Source of the DNA: Haloimpatiens lingqiaonensis
Lineage (GTDB): Bacteria > Bacillota > Clostridia > Clostridiales > Clostridiaceae
NCBI RefSeq assembly: GCF_044502415.1
Contig: NZ_CP172402.1
DNA: 64,000 nt
Strand: one strand, 5' to 3'
Shown here: positions 1-9,216 of the stretch, in pieces
Layout of the letters: the number at the start of each line of letters is the position of its first letter
Numbering within the stretch: position 1 is the first letter of the stretch
Program-made: the position numbers and the translations under genes
The notes under the pieces: model-generated
Told to the model about the DNA's origin: nothing
Seen by the model: the letters and a program-made list of their open reading frames with translations, nothing else
Databases searched by the model: none

Positions 1-167
1 TCTACTTAAGAAAAAGCTAGTGGAAGAAACTTTGCACTTGGGAATAAAAGCAATTTGGTAATATGTCAAGAACAAAATAAAAGAAAAATGAAATGATTTC
101 TTTAAAAAAGGGTAACCTTAACAAGCATACAGTCCAATAAGAATGTATGTTTGTATAATTATGAAAT

Positions 168-1442
168 TTAATCTACTCTATTTGAAGAGTAGAGCTGATT
201 TTTAGCCAGCAATCCAAAAATCATACGAATTAATTTACGAGATGTTAGTGCGAGTGCTCGTTTGTGCTGATGTGTAGTTACTTCAGCAAATTTTTTCTGA
301 TAGAACTTTTGATATTCAGGAATATGGCAAACGACACTTCCTGCTGCTTCTATCAGATAATAGCGTAAATAACGGTTACCAGCTTTGTTCATAGGTGTAT
401 TTTCAGCTTTAAAGCCTCCAGATTGATTTTCTTTCCACACGATGCCAGCATATTTAGCAATGGCATCATTATTAGGAAAGGCATGCACACTTCCTAATTC
501 AGCAAGAATGCCACTGGAGTAAACAGGACCAAAACCTGGGATAGACATTAATATTTGATATTCCACAGGGTTCATTCCCATAACAGCTTTTTCAATAGCT
601 TTGTTAATTGCTTTAAGTTCTTTATCAAAAGCTTGAATACAGTTGAAAGAACAAGCAATAGAGGTTGTTAATGGCTCATACAAACATTTATCAAGACGGT
701 ATGAATTACGTGCCGCCTGCTGTAGAATTTCAGCAGTTATCTGAGGATTAGAAATCCTTTTACGACTTTTTCTACTGACGAAGTCAACAAGTTCTTCAAT
801 TGAAGTATTTGCAATATCTTCAGAAGATAGAAATTCAGTAAGTATTGAAGATGCGGTAGCACCATATTTATTAGAAAAAGGATGATCTTCTCCTTGTAAC
901 AAAGCGAATTCGCTGAACTTAAGAAATACATTGGATAACATGTAAGTCTTTTCTCTGGTTAAGCATTCAACTATATGAAGCCTATGTCTTGTAAGCCTTT
1001 GAAGAGCAAGATATTGAGAACCTCGCCAAGGCTCAGTATGAATTCTGCCAACTCTTGCAAAGTCAGCAATGACAAAAGAATCAACGCCATCATTTTTATC
1101 AAGAGAGTTGAAGGAGTCTTTGTAGTTAGCGACTTCCTTAGGGTTCAAACAGTAGACATATGGTTTGTAAGGTATAAGTTTTTCACTTGCAGATAAAAAA
1201 TTTGCAATATGTACACCATAAAACGAAGTAGATTCTAAGCCAATTATGACAGTTTTAAAGGTACTATTGCTAAGTATATCAACAAGAATAGCTTCCAATT
1301 GATCTGCACCAGATTGCGTGTTAGGAACAGGCTTCATTTTAATTAAAAATTCCTGTTCAAAATTAATTGCAGAGACAACGTTTTGTCTCGCACCAATATC
1401 AATACCAACAAATAGAGTTGATAAGTAATCTACTTTCTTCAT
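168..1442 (-). CDS. IS110-family transposase (DEDD)
   Basis: This 424-aa protein is a complete IS110-type transposase, which moves its element by RNA-guided strand exchange. The N-terminal RuvC-like DEDD domain shows GIDIG (D15), GLES (E70) and KNDGVD (D118, D121). The C-terminal Transposase_20 domain shows a SIPGFGP helix-hairpin-helix near residue 300, followed by QSGG, where family members carry the catalytic serine. The length is typical and I see no frameshift. Both flanks are non-coding, and the upstream one is the likely guide-RNA end. The ends of the element cannot be fixed because IS110 elements usually lack terminal inverted repeats. A small inverted repeat (CTACTCT/AGAGTAG) overlaps the stop codon and may serve in termination. 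Confidence 0.95.
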   Translation of the reverse strand: MKKVDYLSTLFVGIDIGARQNVVSAINFEQEFLIKMKPVPNTQSGADQLEAILVDILSNSTFKTVIIGLESTSFYGVHIANFLSASEKLIPYKPYVYCLNPKEVANYKDSFNSLDKNDGVDSFVIADFARVGRIHTEPWRGSQYLALQRLTRHRLHIVECLTREKTYMLSNVFLKFSEFALLQGEDHPFSNKYGATASSILTEFLSSEDIANTSIEELVDFVSRKSRKRISNPQITAEILQQAARNSYRLDKCLYEPLTTSIACSFNCIQAFDKELKAINKAIEKAVMGMNPVEYQILMSIPGFGPVYSSGILAELGSVHAFPNNDAIAKYAGIVWKENQSGGFKAENTPMNKAGNRYLRYYLIEAAGSVVCHIPEYQKFYQKKFAEVTTHQHKRALALTSRKLIRMIFGLLAKNQLYSSNRVD

Positions 1443-1740
1443 GAAATCACCACCTTTCGAGAGTAATGAGGAAACTTACAAAGGAATTATCCTAATCCAG
1501 AGCACTGACTGCACCCTCGCGTAATCAGCATTCATCCATGCGAAATACCTTGCTGGTGGCTACGAATGGAGATGCAACATTTGTGTAAGCAGAATGTGAT
1601 ACTCTGGTCAGGCTGCAAGCTTAATAGGCAATAACAATAAGTTTTGCAGGAGGAAAAAAGCAGTAACCTTTGCTAAAGTTCCGTTAGGACTATTTTAACA
1701 TTAGGAAATTCCTTTATAAACAGTTAAATGAAATCTGTAC
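1443..1740 (-). ncRNA. Candidate IS110 bridge-RNA (non-coding end)
   Basis: This is a gene-free stretch directly upstream of the IS110 transposase start. It is visibly richer in G and C than the surrounding intergenic DNA and contains several short complementary segments (for example GCAG/CTGC near 1600). IS110-group elements are known to transcribe a bridge/seek RNA from the end upstream of the transposase gene. That this stretch encodes one is inferred from position and composition. The guide loops were not resolved. Confidence 0.45.
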
Positions 1741-1838
1741 AGATTGGAAAGTAGAATAGACAGCAACTATGGAATTGGGAGAATCCCCACAGAAAAACAT
1801 AGATACTTTCTTATCTATACTAAAATATAAAAATAAAT

Positions 1839-1873
1839 AAGTTTATAGTCAGTTAAATGACTGCTATAAACTT
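1839..1873 (+). promoter_or_regulatory. Inverted repeat in the rbs leader
   Basis: A perfect 10-bp inverted repeat (AAGTTTATAG / CTATAAACTT) encloses a second CAGT/ACTG pair, just upstream of the rbsK ribosome binding site GAGGAGG (1881-1887). No T-run follows, so it is not a classical terminator. It could be an operator, an mRNA-stabilising hairpin or a leftover of IS110 insertion. Confidence 0.5.
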
Positions 1874-1894
1874 ATTATACGAGGAGGAAAGATT

Positions 1895-2824
1895 ATGAAT
1901 AGAGTGTGTGTGCTTGGAAGCATGAACATGGATATAGTTTTAAAAGTAAATAATATGCCTAAGGTAGGAGAAACTATATTTGCAAATGACCTTCAAAATG
2001 TTCCAGGAGGAAAAGGTGCCAATCAAGCAGTGGCAGCAAAGAGACTGGGCTCTGAGGTTTATATGATATCAAAGGTTGGAAGTGACAGTACTGGTGAGGC
2101 GCTTACTAAGAGTTTAATACAGGATGATATAAATGTAGATTTTATATTTAAGGATGAAAAAAATCCTACAGGTACAGCAGTAATTTCTGTAGACCAAGAG
2201 GGTAATAACTCTATAATAGTTGCAGCTGGAGCAAATATGAGTATAAAAAAAGAAGAAATAGAGAAAGCTGAAAAAGTTATAAAAGAGTGTCAAATATTAA
2301 TATCACAATTTGAGACACCAGTAGAAGCTACTATAGAGGCTTTTAAAATGGCTAAAAGTGCAGGAAAAGTTACAGTATTAAATCCAGCACCAGCTAAAGA
2401 AATTCCAGAGCAGCTTTTAAAATATACAGATATAGTTGTACCTAATGAAACAGAAGCTTATGAACTTACTGGTGTAAATGTAAAGGATTTGGATAGTGCT
2501 AAGGAAGCTGCAGAAAAGTTTATTGATAAAGGTGTTAAATATACAATAATAACCCTTGGATCTAATGGTGCAGCTGTGATATCAGAGGATAAGGCAGAAA
2601 TTGTAGAAGCTTATAAAGTTAAAGCAGTAGATACCACTGCAGCAGGAGATACATTCATCGGAGGTTTCTCAAGTAAACTAAATGCGGATAATTTATGTTT
2701 TGAAGAGATTAAAGGGGCAGTTAAGTTTGGAAATAAATGCTCTAGTATAGCAGTTCAGAGAGAAGGGGCTCAGCCTTCCATTCCATATTTAAAAGAAATA
2801 ATAGAAGTTTACGGGGAGGACTAG
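1895..2824 (+). CDS. rbsK: Ribokinase
   Basis: This 309-aa PfkB-family sugar kinase phosphorylates D-ribose to ribose-5-phosphate in the cytoplasm. The first signature GGKGANQAVAAKRLG lies near residue 40 and the second, DTTAAGDTFIGGF, near residue 250, with the catalytic Asp in AAGDT. The ATG follows GAGGAGG by 7 nt. It is the first gene of a ribose uptake operon, and rbsD starts 2 nt after its stop, so the two are probably translationally coupled. Placing the kinase first and the regulator last differs from the B. subtilis order (rbsR-K-D-A-C-B). Substrate assignment is firm because of the operon. Confidence 0.95.
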   Translation: MNRVCVLGSMNMDIVLKVNNMPKVGETIFANDLQNVPGGKGANQAVAAKRLGSEVYMISKVGSDSTGEALTKSLIQDDINVDFIFKDEKNPTGTAVISVDQEGNNSIIVAAGANMSIKKEEIEKAEKVIKECQILISQFETPVEATIEAFKMAKSAGKVTVLNPAPAKEIPEQLLKYTDIVVPNETEAYELTGVNVKDLDSAKEAAEKFIDKGVKYTIITLGSNGAAVISEDKAEIVEAYKVKAVDTTAAGDTFIGGFSSKLNADNLCFEEIKGAVKFGNKCSSIAVQREGAQPSIPYLKEIIEVYGED

Positions 2825-2826
2825 CC

Positions 2827-3222
2827 ATGAGAAAGACAACATTATTAAATAGCTCAATAAGTGAAGAAATATCAAAAATGGGACACACTGATTCCATAGC
2901 TATAGGGGATTGTGGACTTCCTATACCAAAAGAAACAAGGAGAATTGATTTAGCTTTAGTAAAGAATTTACCAAGCTTTATGGATACACTTAAAGCTGTT
3001 TTAGCAGAATTAAAAGTAGAAGAAGTGGTAATAGCTAAAGAAACAAAGGAAGTAAGCCCAGAGATATTTGAAGAAATAAAGAAAGAAATAGGCCATGTAA
3101 AAATTACATTTGTAACTCATGAAGAATTGAAAAAAGAACTTAAAAATTGCAAGGCTGTAGTGAGAACAGGAGAACAAACGCCTTATGCAAATATAATATT
3201 AAAATCAGGAGTGGTTTTTTAG
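2827..3222 (+). CDS. rbsD: D-ribose pyranase
   Basis: This 131-aa RbsD/FucU-family mutarotase interconverts beta-pyranose and beta-furanose ribose so that ribokinase receives the furanose form. The N-terminal GHTDSIAIGDCGLPIP segment holds the catalytic His20 and the conserved Asp. The C-terminal TGEQTPYANIILKSGV is the family signature. The SD GGGGAGG lies inside the rbsK 3' end. The length matches the family norm of about 130 aa. Confidence 0.95.
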   Translation: MRKTTLLNSSISEEISKMGHTDSIAIGDCGLPIPKETRRIDLALVKNLPSFMDTLKAVLAELKVEEVVIAKETKEVSPEIFEEIKKEIGHVKITFVTHEELKKELKNCKAVVRTGEQTPYANIILKSGVVF

Positions 3223-3254
3223 AAAAAGTTGCTAATTTTAAGGAGAGGATAATT

Positions 3255-4757
3255 ATGAAGAGTAAAACACCTATACTCAAAATGCAAAATATATCAAAAT
3301 CCTTCCCAGGGGTAAAGGCTTTAGATAATGTGCAACTTTCTGCTTATGGAGGAGAGGTTCTTGGACTTCTAGGTGAAAATGGAGCGGGTAAATCCACACT
3401 TATGAAGATATTAAGTGGGGTTTACAAAAAAGATGAAGGAAAGATACTTATAGAAGGAAAAGAAACTGAAATAACTGGAATAAAAGATGCAGAGAGCAAA
3501 GGAATAACCATAATACATCAAGAGTTAAGTGTGCTTCCTAACTTAACTGTTTGGGAAAATATATTCTTGGGAAATGAAAAATTTAATAAAGTTTCTAGGA
3601 GAATAAGTAAGAAATTATTAAAAGAAAGAAGTATGGATTTCTTAAATCAAATAGGATGCAATATAGATCCGGATACTTTGGTAAGAGATATAAGTGTTGG
3701 AGAAATGCAAATGATAGAGATAGCAAAAGCTCTTACTAAAAATGCCAGCATAATTATAATGGACGAACCTACTACAGCTCTTACAGATGTGGAAACTAAG
3801 AATTTGTTTACTGTTATAGAAAAATTAAGAGATAAAGGCATAGCTATAATTTATATATCTCACAGAATGGAAGAAATATTCAAGATGTGTGATAGAATTA
3901 CGGTTTTAAGAGATGGCAAATATGTTGGAGATGCAATGGTAGCAGATATATCCAATGATGATATTATATCAATGCTTGTAGGAAGAAAGTTAGAGGATCA
4001 GTTTCCTTACAAGAAAGTGGATACTGGAGAAATTCTACTAGAAGTTAAAGATTTAAGCTATTCAAATAAAGTAAAAAATGCTTCTTTAAAGGTTAAGGCA
4101 GGAGAAATATTGGGTATAGCAGGATTGATGGGCTCTGGAAGAACAGAATTGGCAAAGACTATATTTGGAGAGTACAGAAAATCTAACGGAGAAATATTTA
4201 TAGATGGAGAAAAGAAGCAAATAAGGTCTCCAAAGGATGCTATAGAATATGGAATATGCTATCTATCAGAGGATAGAAAAAAAGAAGGATTAGTTTTAGG
4301 TATGACTGTTGGGGATAATATGACCCTTGCAAATTTAAAGAAATATGAAAACTCCTTTAAGGCTATAGATAGAAAAAAGGAAAAGAAAGATGTAGATGAA
4401 TACATTAAAAAATTGTCAGTAAAGACACCTAGTTCAGAGCAATTTATAAAGAATTTAAGTGGAGGTAATCAACAAAAGGCAATACTTGCAAAGTGGATTA
4501 TGCTGTCACCAAAAGTTCTTATAATAGATGAGCCAACTAGGGGCATAGACGTAGGAGCTAAAAAGGAAATATACGATGTTTTAAATGCATTAAAAGAAAG
4601 CGGAAAGGCAGTAATAATGATATCTTCTGATATGCCTGAAGTTCTTGGAATAAGTGACAGAATACTTGTAATGCATGAAGGAAATATAACTGGTGAGCTA
4701 AATAGAGAAGAGGCAAGCCAAGAGTCTATAATGAAATGTGCAGTAGGAATTAAATAA
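3255..4757 (+). CDS. rbsA: Ribose ABC transporter ATP-binding protein
   Basis: This 500-aa double-cassette ATPase energises ribose import on the cytoplasmic face. Cassette 1 has Walker A GENGAGKST near residue 42, the signature SVGEMQMIEIAKAL and Walker B IIIMDEPT. Cassette 2 has a degenerate Walker A (GLMGSGRTEL), the signature LSGGNQQKAILAKW and LIIDEPTRGIDVG, which is normal for RbsA/MglA proteins. I chose ATG 3255, preceded by AAGGAGAGG. An upstream in-frame start at 3147 would add 36 residues that merely overlap rbsD out of frame. Confidence 0.95.
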   Translation: MKSKTPILKMQNISKSFPGVKALDNVQLSAYGGEVLGLLGENGAGKSTLMKILSGVYKKDEGKILIEGKETEITGIKDAESKGITIIHQELSVLPNLTVWENIFLGNEKFNKVSRRISKKLLKERSMDFLNQIGCNIDPDTLVRDISVGEMQMIEIAKALTKNASIIIMDEPTTALTDVETKNLFTVIEKLRDKGIAIIYISHRMEEIFKMCDRITVLRDGKYVGDAMVADISNDDIISMLVGRKLEDQFPYKKVDTGEILLEVKDLSYSNKVKNASLKVKAGEILGIAGLMGSGRTELAKTIFGEYRKSNGEIFIDGEKKQIRSPKDAIEYGICYLSEDRKKEGLVLGMTVGDNMTLANLKKYENSFKAIDRKKEKKDVDEYIKKLSVKTPSSEQFIKNLSGGNQQKAILAKWIMLSPKVLIIDEPTRGIDVGAKKEIYDVLNALKESGKAVIMISSDMPEVLGISDRILVMHEGNITGELNREEASQESIMKCAVGIK

Positions 4758-4805
4758 TTGTAAAAATTGAACTCTATAAATGAAATATGAAAAGAGGAGA
4801 GAATT

Positions 4806-5750
4806 ATGAAAAGTAATGTAAAAAATACATTAATTAAATATAAATCACTTGTTGTATTTTTAGTACTGTGTGTAGCTATAGCTGCAATTGAACCTAGATT
4901 TTTATCTGTAAGTAATATAAGAAACGTATTTACTCAAGTTTCAGTTAATGCAATTCTTGCTATAGGTATGACATTTGTAATCTTAACTGGTGGAATAGAC
5001 TTATCTGTAGGATCCATATTGGCCATAAGTGGTGCTGTAGCGGCAGTAATTATAAAGAGTACTGGAAATGTATTTTTAGCAGTGGTTGCGGCACTAGCAT
5101 TAGGTGCAGTAGTAGGATTAGTTAACGGAATAATTATTTCAAGAGGAAAAATACAAGCGTTTATAGCAACTCTTGCTACTATGACAATATTTAGAGGGGT
5201 AACTTATGTATTTACTAATGGAAAACCTATATCAGGTTTAGGAAAAAGCTTTGGTTTTATAGGTAATGGTAGATTATTAGACCAAATTCCAATACCAGTA
5301 ATATTTACTATAGTAGTATTTGTAATAGCATTCTATATTTTAAGCCAAACTAGATATGGAAGATATTTATATGCACTAGGCGGTAATGAAGATTCAGCAA
5401 GATTATCAGGAATAAACACAACAAAAATTAAGAATATGGTTTATGTAATATCAGGTATAGCTGCAGCTTTAAGTGGAATTATAGTAACAAGTAGAATAGG
5501 TTCAGCTTCACCAAATGCAGGTTCAGGATTTGAACTAGATGCTATAGCAGCAGTAGTACTTGGTGGAACAAGTCTTGCAGGTGGAGAAGGAACAGTAACA
5601 GGAACTATAATAGGTGCTTTAATAATAGGAGTATTAAATAACGGATTAAACCTTATGAATGTTTCACCATTCTATCAGTCCATTGTAAAAGGTATTGTAA
5701 TATTGTTAGCAGTACTTATGGACAGAAAAGTAAACAGCGGAAAGAAATAA
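4806..5750 (+). CDS. rbsC: Ribose ABC transporter permease
   Basis: This 314-aa polytopic membrane protein of the BPD_transp_2 family forms the ribose channel as a dimer with RbsA. About eight to ten hydrophobic segments are visible. The family signature is present in the GGIDLSVGSILAISGAVAAV region (near residue 60) and in AVVLGGTSLAGGEG (near 250). An AGAGGAGAG-type SD precedes ATG 4806. It is followed by an unusually long gap (214 nt) before rbsB. Confidence 0.95.
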   Translation: MKSNVKNTLIKYKSLVVFLVLCVAIAAIEPRFLSVSNIRNVFTQVSVNAILAIGMTFVILTGGIDLSVGSILAISGAVAAVIIKSTGNVFLAVVAALALGAVVGLVNGIIISRGKIQAFIATLATMTIFRGVTYVFTNGKPISGLGKSFGFIGNGRLLDQIPIPVIFTIVVFVIAFYILSQTRYGRYLYALGGNEDSARLSGINTTKIKNMVYVISGIAAALSGIIVTSRIGSASPNAGSGFELDAIAAVVLGGTSLAGGEGTVTGTIIGALIIGVLNNGLNLMNVSPFYQSIVKGIVILLAVLMDRKVNSGKK

Positions 5751-5964
5751 TAAGTTGAAATTCTATTTTATGAATATATTCTATTCTAATGTTTTTAGTG
5801 TAGCTAGCAGAAGTCTCCTATGTTTTATAAATGAGAAATAACTGCGTATACACAATTTGTAAGATAATGTATTATAAGAATAAATTAATAAAGATTAGCA
5901 TGGGAAAAATTGTATTCAGATTAATTTTAATTAATATAAAAAAGAAAAATAGGAGGGCTAACGT
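5751..5964 (+). other. Long rbsC-rbsB spacer
   Basis: This AT-rich 214-nt spacer contains no gene. A loose promoter-like pair (TTGTAA and TATTATAAG) suggests that rbsB may have its own start of transcription, giving excess binding protein over the membrane components. The promoter is only weakly supported. A strong SD (AGGAGGG) ends the spacer. Confidence 0.3.
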
Positions 5965-6897
5965 ATGAAAAGAAAAATGAGAGTTTTATCAATTTTAGCA
6001 TCATTAGCTTTGACAACTGGATTAATGGCAGGGTGTGGACAAAAAGCTGGAGAGACTAAGAAGGAAAATAAGAAAATAGGAATGGTATTATCCACTTTAA
6101 ACAATCCATTCTTTGTGAGCATGAAAGAAGGAGCAGAAGCAAAAGCTAAAGAGTTAGGATATGAAATAGTAGTTTTAAATTCTCAGGATTCAGCGGACAC
6201 AGAAAGATCAAATGTTGAAGATTTAGTTCAACAAGGGGTTTCTGCTATAATAATAAACCCTACAGATAGTGATGCTGTGGCAAATGCAGTTCAAGCAGCT
6301 AATGACCAAAAAATACCTGTTATAACAGTTGACAGAAAGTCAAATGGTGGAGAAGTTGCATCTCACATAGAATCTGATAACGTTAAAGGTGGAGAAATGG
6401 CGGCTAAATTTATAGCAGATCAGTTAAAGGATAAATCAGCAGTTAAAGCAGTAGAACTTGAAGGGATACCAGGAGCTTCAGCTACAAGAGATAGAGGTAA
6501 GGGATTCCACAATATAGCTGATAAAGATAAGAAAATAAACTTAGTTGCTAAACAAGCAGCAGATTTTGATAGACAAAAGGGTTTATCTGTTATGGAAAAC
6601 ATAATTCAAGCTCAACCACAAATAGATGCTATATTTGCTCACAATGATGAAATGGCACTAGGTGCAGTAAAGGCTTTAAAAGCAGCTAAGAAAACAGCTA
6701 TAGTTGTAGGATTTGACGGAAATCAAGATGCTATAAATGCAGTTAAAGCTGGAGATATGACAGCAACAGTAGCACAGCAGCCAAAATTAATGGGTTCAAT
6801 AGCAATAGAAAATGCCGTTAAAGCTTCAAAAGGTGAAGAGGTTAAAAAATTAATACCAGTTGAACTTATGTTAGTAACTAAAGAAAATGCTAAATAA
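5965..6897 (+). CDS. rbsB: Ribose-binding lipoprotein
   Basis: This 310-aa periplasmic-binding-protein-1-like receptor delivers ribose to RbsAC. It has a lysine/arginine-rich signal peptide and a lipobox LMAGC with the lipidated Cys24, so it is anchored outside the membrane. The mature part has the type 1 fold motifs STLNNPFF, INPTDSDAV, VDRKSNGG and FAHNDEMALGA, and GFDG near residue 250. The sugar-contacting Asp and Asn motifs typical of RbsB are present. The stop is followed within 3 nt by a large palindrome. Confidence 0.95.
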   Translation: MKRKMRVLSILASLALTTGLMAGCGQKAGETKKENKKIGMVLSTLNNPFFVSMKEGAEAKAKELGYEIVVLNSQDSADTERSNVEDLVQQGVSAIIINPTDSDAVANAVQAANDQKIPVITVDRKSNGGEVASHIESDNVKGGEMAAKFIADQLKDKSAVKAVELEGIPGASATRDRGKGFHNIADKDKKINLVAKQAADFDRQKGLSVMENIIQAQPQIDAIFAHNDEMALGAVKALKAAKKTAIVVGFDGNQDAINAVKAGDMTATVAQQPKLMGSIAIENAVKASKGEEVKKLIPVELMLVTKENAK

Positions 6898-6900
6898 TTA

Positions 6901-7065
6901 TAGGTAAGCACATTCAAATAAATAACAAGTTAGTATGCTAGTCTATTTTGCGTCATACTGCGTCAGCAGAACCCAACGATAGTTCTACTAGCGGCGGAAC
7001 CTGCTTCCTTGTCTGATACAAAATATACCAGCATCTTTGACTTGTTATTTATTTTCATGTACCTA
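6901..7065 (+). repeat. 165-nt imperfect palindrome after rbsB
   Basis: Two arms of about 50 nt (6901-6950 and 7019-7065) are inverted copies, including a perfect AAATAAATAACAAGT stretch and a TATTTTG/CAAAATA base. They enclose a 68-nt loop much richer in G and C, with its own small stems (AGAAC/GTTCT, AGCAG/CTGCT). It starts 3 nt after the rbsB stop. It could be a MITE-like insertion or a 3'-UTR hairpin limiting read-through into rbsR. It is unrelated in sequence to the 232-bp palindromes elsewhere in the window. Confidence 0.7.
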
Positions 7066-7180
7066 ATTTGATTTTATAAAATTATACTTGCTCATAGTAA
7101 GCAATAAAAGTAAAATATAATTGAGAAATGAATATTATTTATGCTAGTAGAAATTTACAAGCAAAGGAACGTATTTAAAG

Positions 7181-7207
7181 TCCAGGATTTATTAAATAAA
7201 TCCTGGA
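7181..7207 (+). terminator. Perfect 13-bp palindrome before rbsR
   Basis: TCCAGGATTTATT and AATAAATCCTGGA pair perfectly around one base. There is no strong T-run, so termination is possible but unproven. A promoter for rbsR would have to lie between this site and 7307. Confidence 0.4.
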
Positions 7208-7306
7208 TTATTCATAGGATGTCTAGTTGATTCTGGCACTTTGATTTAGTAAGATGATGTTAAAATATAGAAAAAATATAACACCCTAGGGATTTGAGGA
7301 GATATT

Positions 7307-8302
7307 ATGAGAAAAACAACTTTGAAAGATATAGCAGAAGCAGTAGGGGTATCTAAGGCTACTGTATCTATGGTTTTGAATAATAAAGAAATAAATGTAT
7401 CAGAAAGTACTAGGGAAAAGATATTTAATTCAGCAAAAGAATTAAATTATATACCTAATTCTGTAGCTAGAAGCTTAAGTACTAAAAAAACAGAAACCAT
7501 AGGTATAATTCTTCCCGATATAGAGAATCCATTTTTTTCAGAAATAGCTAGAGCCATAGAGGATGTAGCTAATAAATTTAATTACAATGTAATATTTTGT
7601 AATACAGATAATAAAAATGATAAGGAAGAACAGTATATAAAGCTTTTAATAAGTAAATTAGTAGATGGCATGATATTTTTAACTGGAGTAGGCAAAGAAG
7701 AAAGTATAAATATATTAAAAAATAATAATGTGCCATTTGTATTAGTAGATAGATACATGGAAAATGTAGAAGAATTTAATGGAGTTTATTGCCTTAATGA
7801 AGAGGGAGTAGAACAAGGTGTGGATTATCTATTACAAAATGGGAAAAAACGTATAGCATTTGTAACAGGTCCTATGGAATTAAGTGTGTCAAAAAAAAGA
7901 TTGGATGGATATAAAAAATCAATGACTAAGAGAAATATCTATAAGGACGAGCTTATTTTCGAAGGAGATTTTACAACAGAAGGAGGAATTAAGGTTACAC
8001 AAAGCATATTAAAATCTAAAGTAAGTGTAGATGCTATATTCTATGGAAATGATGCCATGGCTTTAGGTGGAATGAAAGTCTTATTGAGAAAAGGATACAA
8101 CATACCAGAGGATATTTCTATAATAGGATTTGATAATATAAGAATATCAAGCTTTGTGCAGCCGGAACTTACTACCATAGGTCAACCTATATACCATATG
8201 GGTAAGGAAGCATGTAAGCTTTTAATAAATACTATTGAGCATAAGGATGAGAAAAAGCAGATTTATTTTAAGCCAGAGCTGATAATCAGAGACACAGTGT
8301 AA
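7307..8302 (+). CDS. rbsR: LacI-family regulator, probable RbsR
   Basis: This 331-aa protein has the LacI-type helix-turn-helix at residues 4-24 (TLKDIAEAVGVSKATVSMVL), a hinge helix (SVARSLSTKK), and a periplasmic-binding-protein-like effector domain to the C-terminus (TIGIILPDIENPFF, FYGNDAMALGGM, IGFDNI). SD GAGGAG precedes ATG 7307. Its position after rbsB suggests ribose-responsive repression of the rbs operon. The target operator was not identified. About 400 nt separate it from rbsB, so it probably has its own promoter. Confidence 0.85.
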   Translation: MRKTTLKDIAEAVGVSKATVSMVLNNKEINVSESTREKIFNSAKELNYIPNSVARSLSTKKTETIGIILPDIENPFFSEIARAIEDVANKFNYNVIFCNTDNKNDKEEQYIKLLISKLVDGMIFLTGVGKEESINILKNNNVPFVLVDRYMENVEEFNGVYCLNEEGVEQGVDYLLQNGKKRIAFVTGPMELSVSKKRLDGYKKSMTKRNIYKDELIFEGDFTTEGGIKVTQSILKSKVSVDAIFYGNDAMALGGMKVLLRKGYNIPEDISIIGFDNIRISSFVQPELTTIGQPIYHMGKEACKLLINTIEHKDEKKQIYFKPELIIRDTV

Positions 8303-8327
8303 GAAAATTGTGACGTAATGGCATAGG

Positions 8328-8559
8328 AAAAATCTGCTTTTAAGTCCACAATAAATATATTTTTTTAGACTGTTCGCAGTACGCTAAGAAATTCTAATGT
8401 TTTCAAATTTGAATACCCTAAAGCTTTCAAACTCACTCGTTCCTCATTCAGGCAATGAAAGCTTCTTAACGGGTATTCAAATTTGAAAACAAAGAATTTC
8501 TAAAGCTAGCTCAATAGTCTAAAAAAATATATTTATTGTTCCCTTAAAAGCAGATTTTT
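8328..8559 (+). repeat. Palindrome P1 (232 bp family)
   Basis: The ends AAAAATCTGCTTTTAAG and CTTAAAAGCAGATTTTT pair, as do most inner segments. It shares the family core CAAACTCACTCGTTCCTC, but many arm positions differ from the other copies with matching changes in the opposite arm. Examples are ATAAATATATTTTTTTAG with its exact complement, and GTTTTCAAATTTGAATACC with GGTATTCAAATTTGAAAAC. It begins about 25 nt after the rbsR stop. Confidence 0.9.
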
Positions 8560-9083
8560 CAGTTCATGCGTATATGGTCACAGGGAGAGAACAGCCTACT
8601 AAAGGATGATTTTCCTCCACTGCGTTACGGAAAATCTTTAATTAAATAAATGGGATAGTTTGAAAAGGGCTTAAAAAATCTTTTATTGGCAATAGCCAGG
8701 CTAAATATATAAATAATAAATAATAAATATCAAATAAGGGGCTCATAATATTTTTTAGGCGGAGCCTTTTGAAAAGTTATATGATACTTATTAAAATAAA
8801 GTAGTGATTAAAATTTAATTTATTTTGCCGTAAGGCAATTGTTTGTATAAATCTTAGTTTGTAGAGAAAAAAAGGAAGAGATAAGTAAAAGATAAGAAGT
8901 AATAGTTAAGGATAAAACTCAAAGAGTTTTTTATAATTAATTTGTGAATAAGTAAAAGATAATAGTTGTGGTAAAAATAGCTATGCTTTCACTTAACCCA
9001 TAAAACCGTAATAATCTTAATAAATAATTTCAAATTGCATTTTTATTTTAGGCTTTAACCAAAAGTAGATTATCCCAACCAAT

Positions 9084-9216
9084 TTATCCGATGACTACCT
9101 GCCGTAACACTCCCACTTCTAACAAAATGGGAGATAACGGCAGCTACGTCCCTGGATAACGATCTCTAACCTTCAGTTGGAGTAAAAACTCCATCTGAAG
9201 CTAAGAGCTCTGTTTA
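9084..9216 (+). repeat. Structured repeat module M8, copy 1
   Basis: This is a conserved module of about 130 nt with nested hairpins: CTCCCA/TGGGAG, GCCGTAA/AACGGC and CTTCAGTTGGAG/CTCCATCTGAAG. Near-identical copies occur at 37796-37930 and, inverted and with a 15-nt internal gap, at 15801-15923. Function unknown. Confidence 0.8.

Noticed and set aside
975..1196. 73-aa frame antisense to the IS110 transposase
   Set aside because: Shadow of the transposase gene, with no SD.
3147..3254. N-terminal extension of RbsA
   Set aside because: The added 36 residues are rbsD read in another frame. A good SD and conserved start are at 3255.
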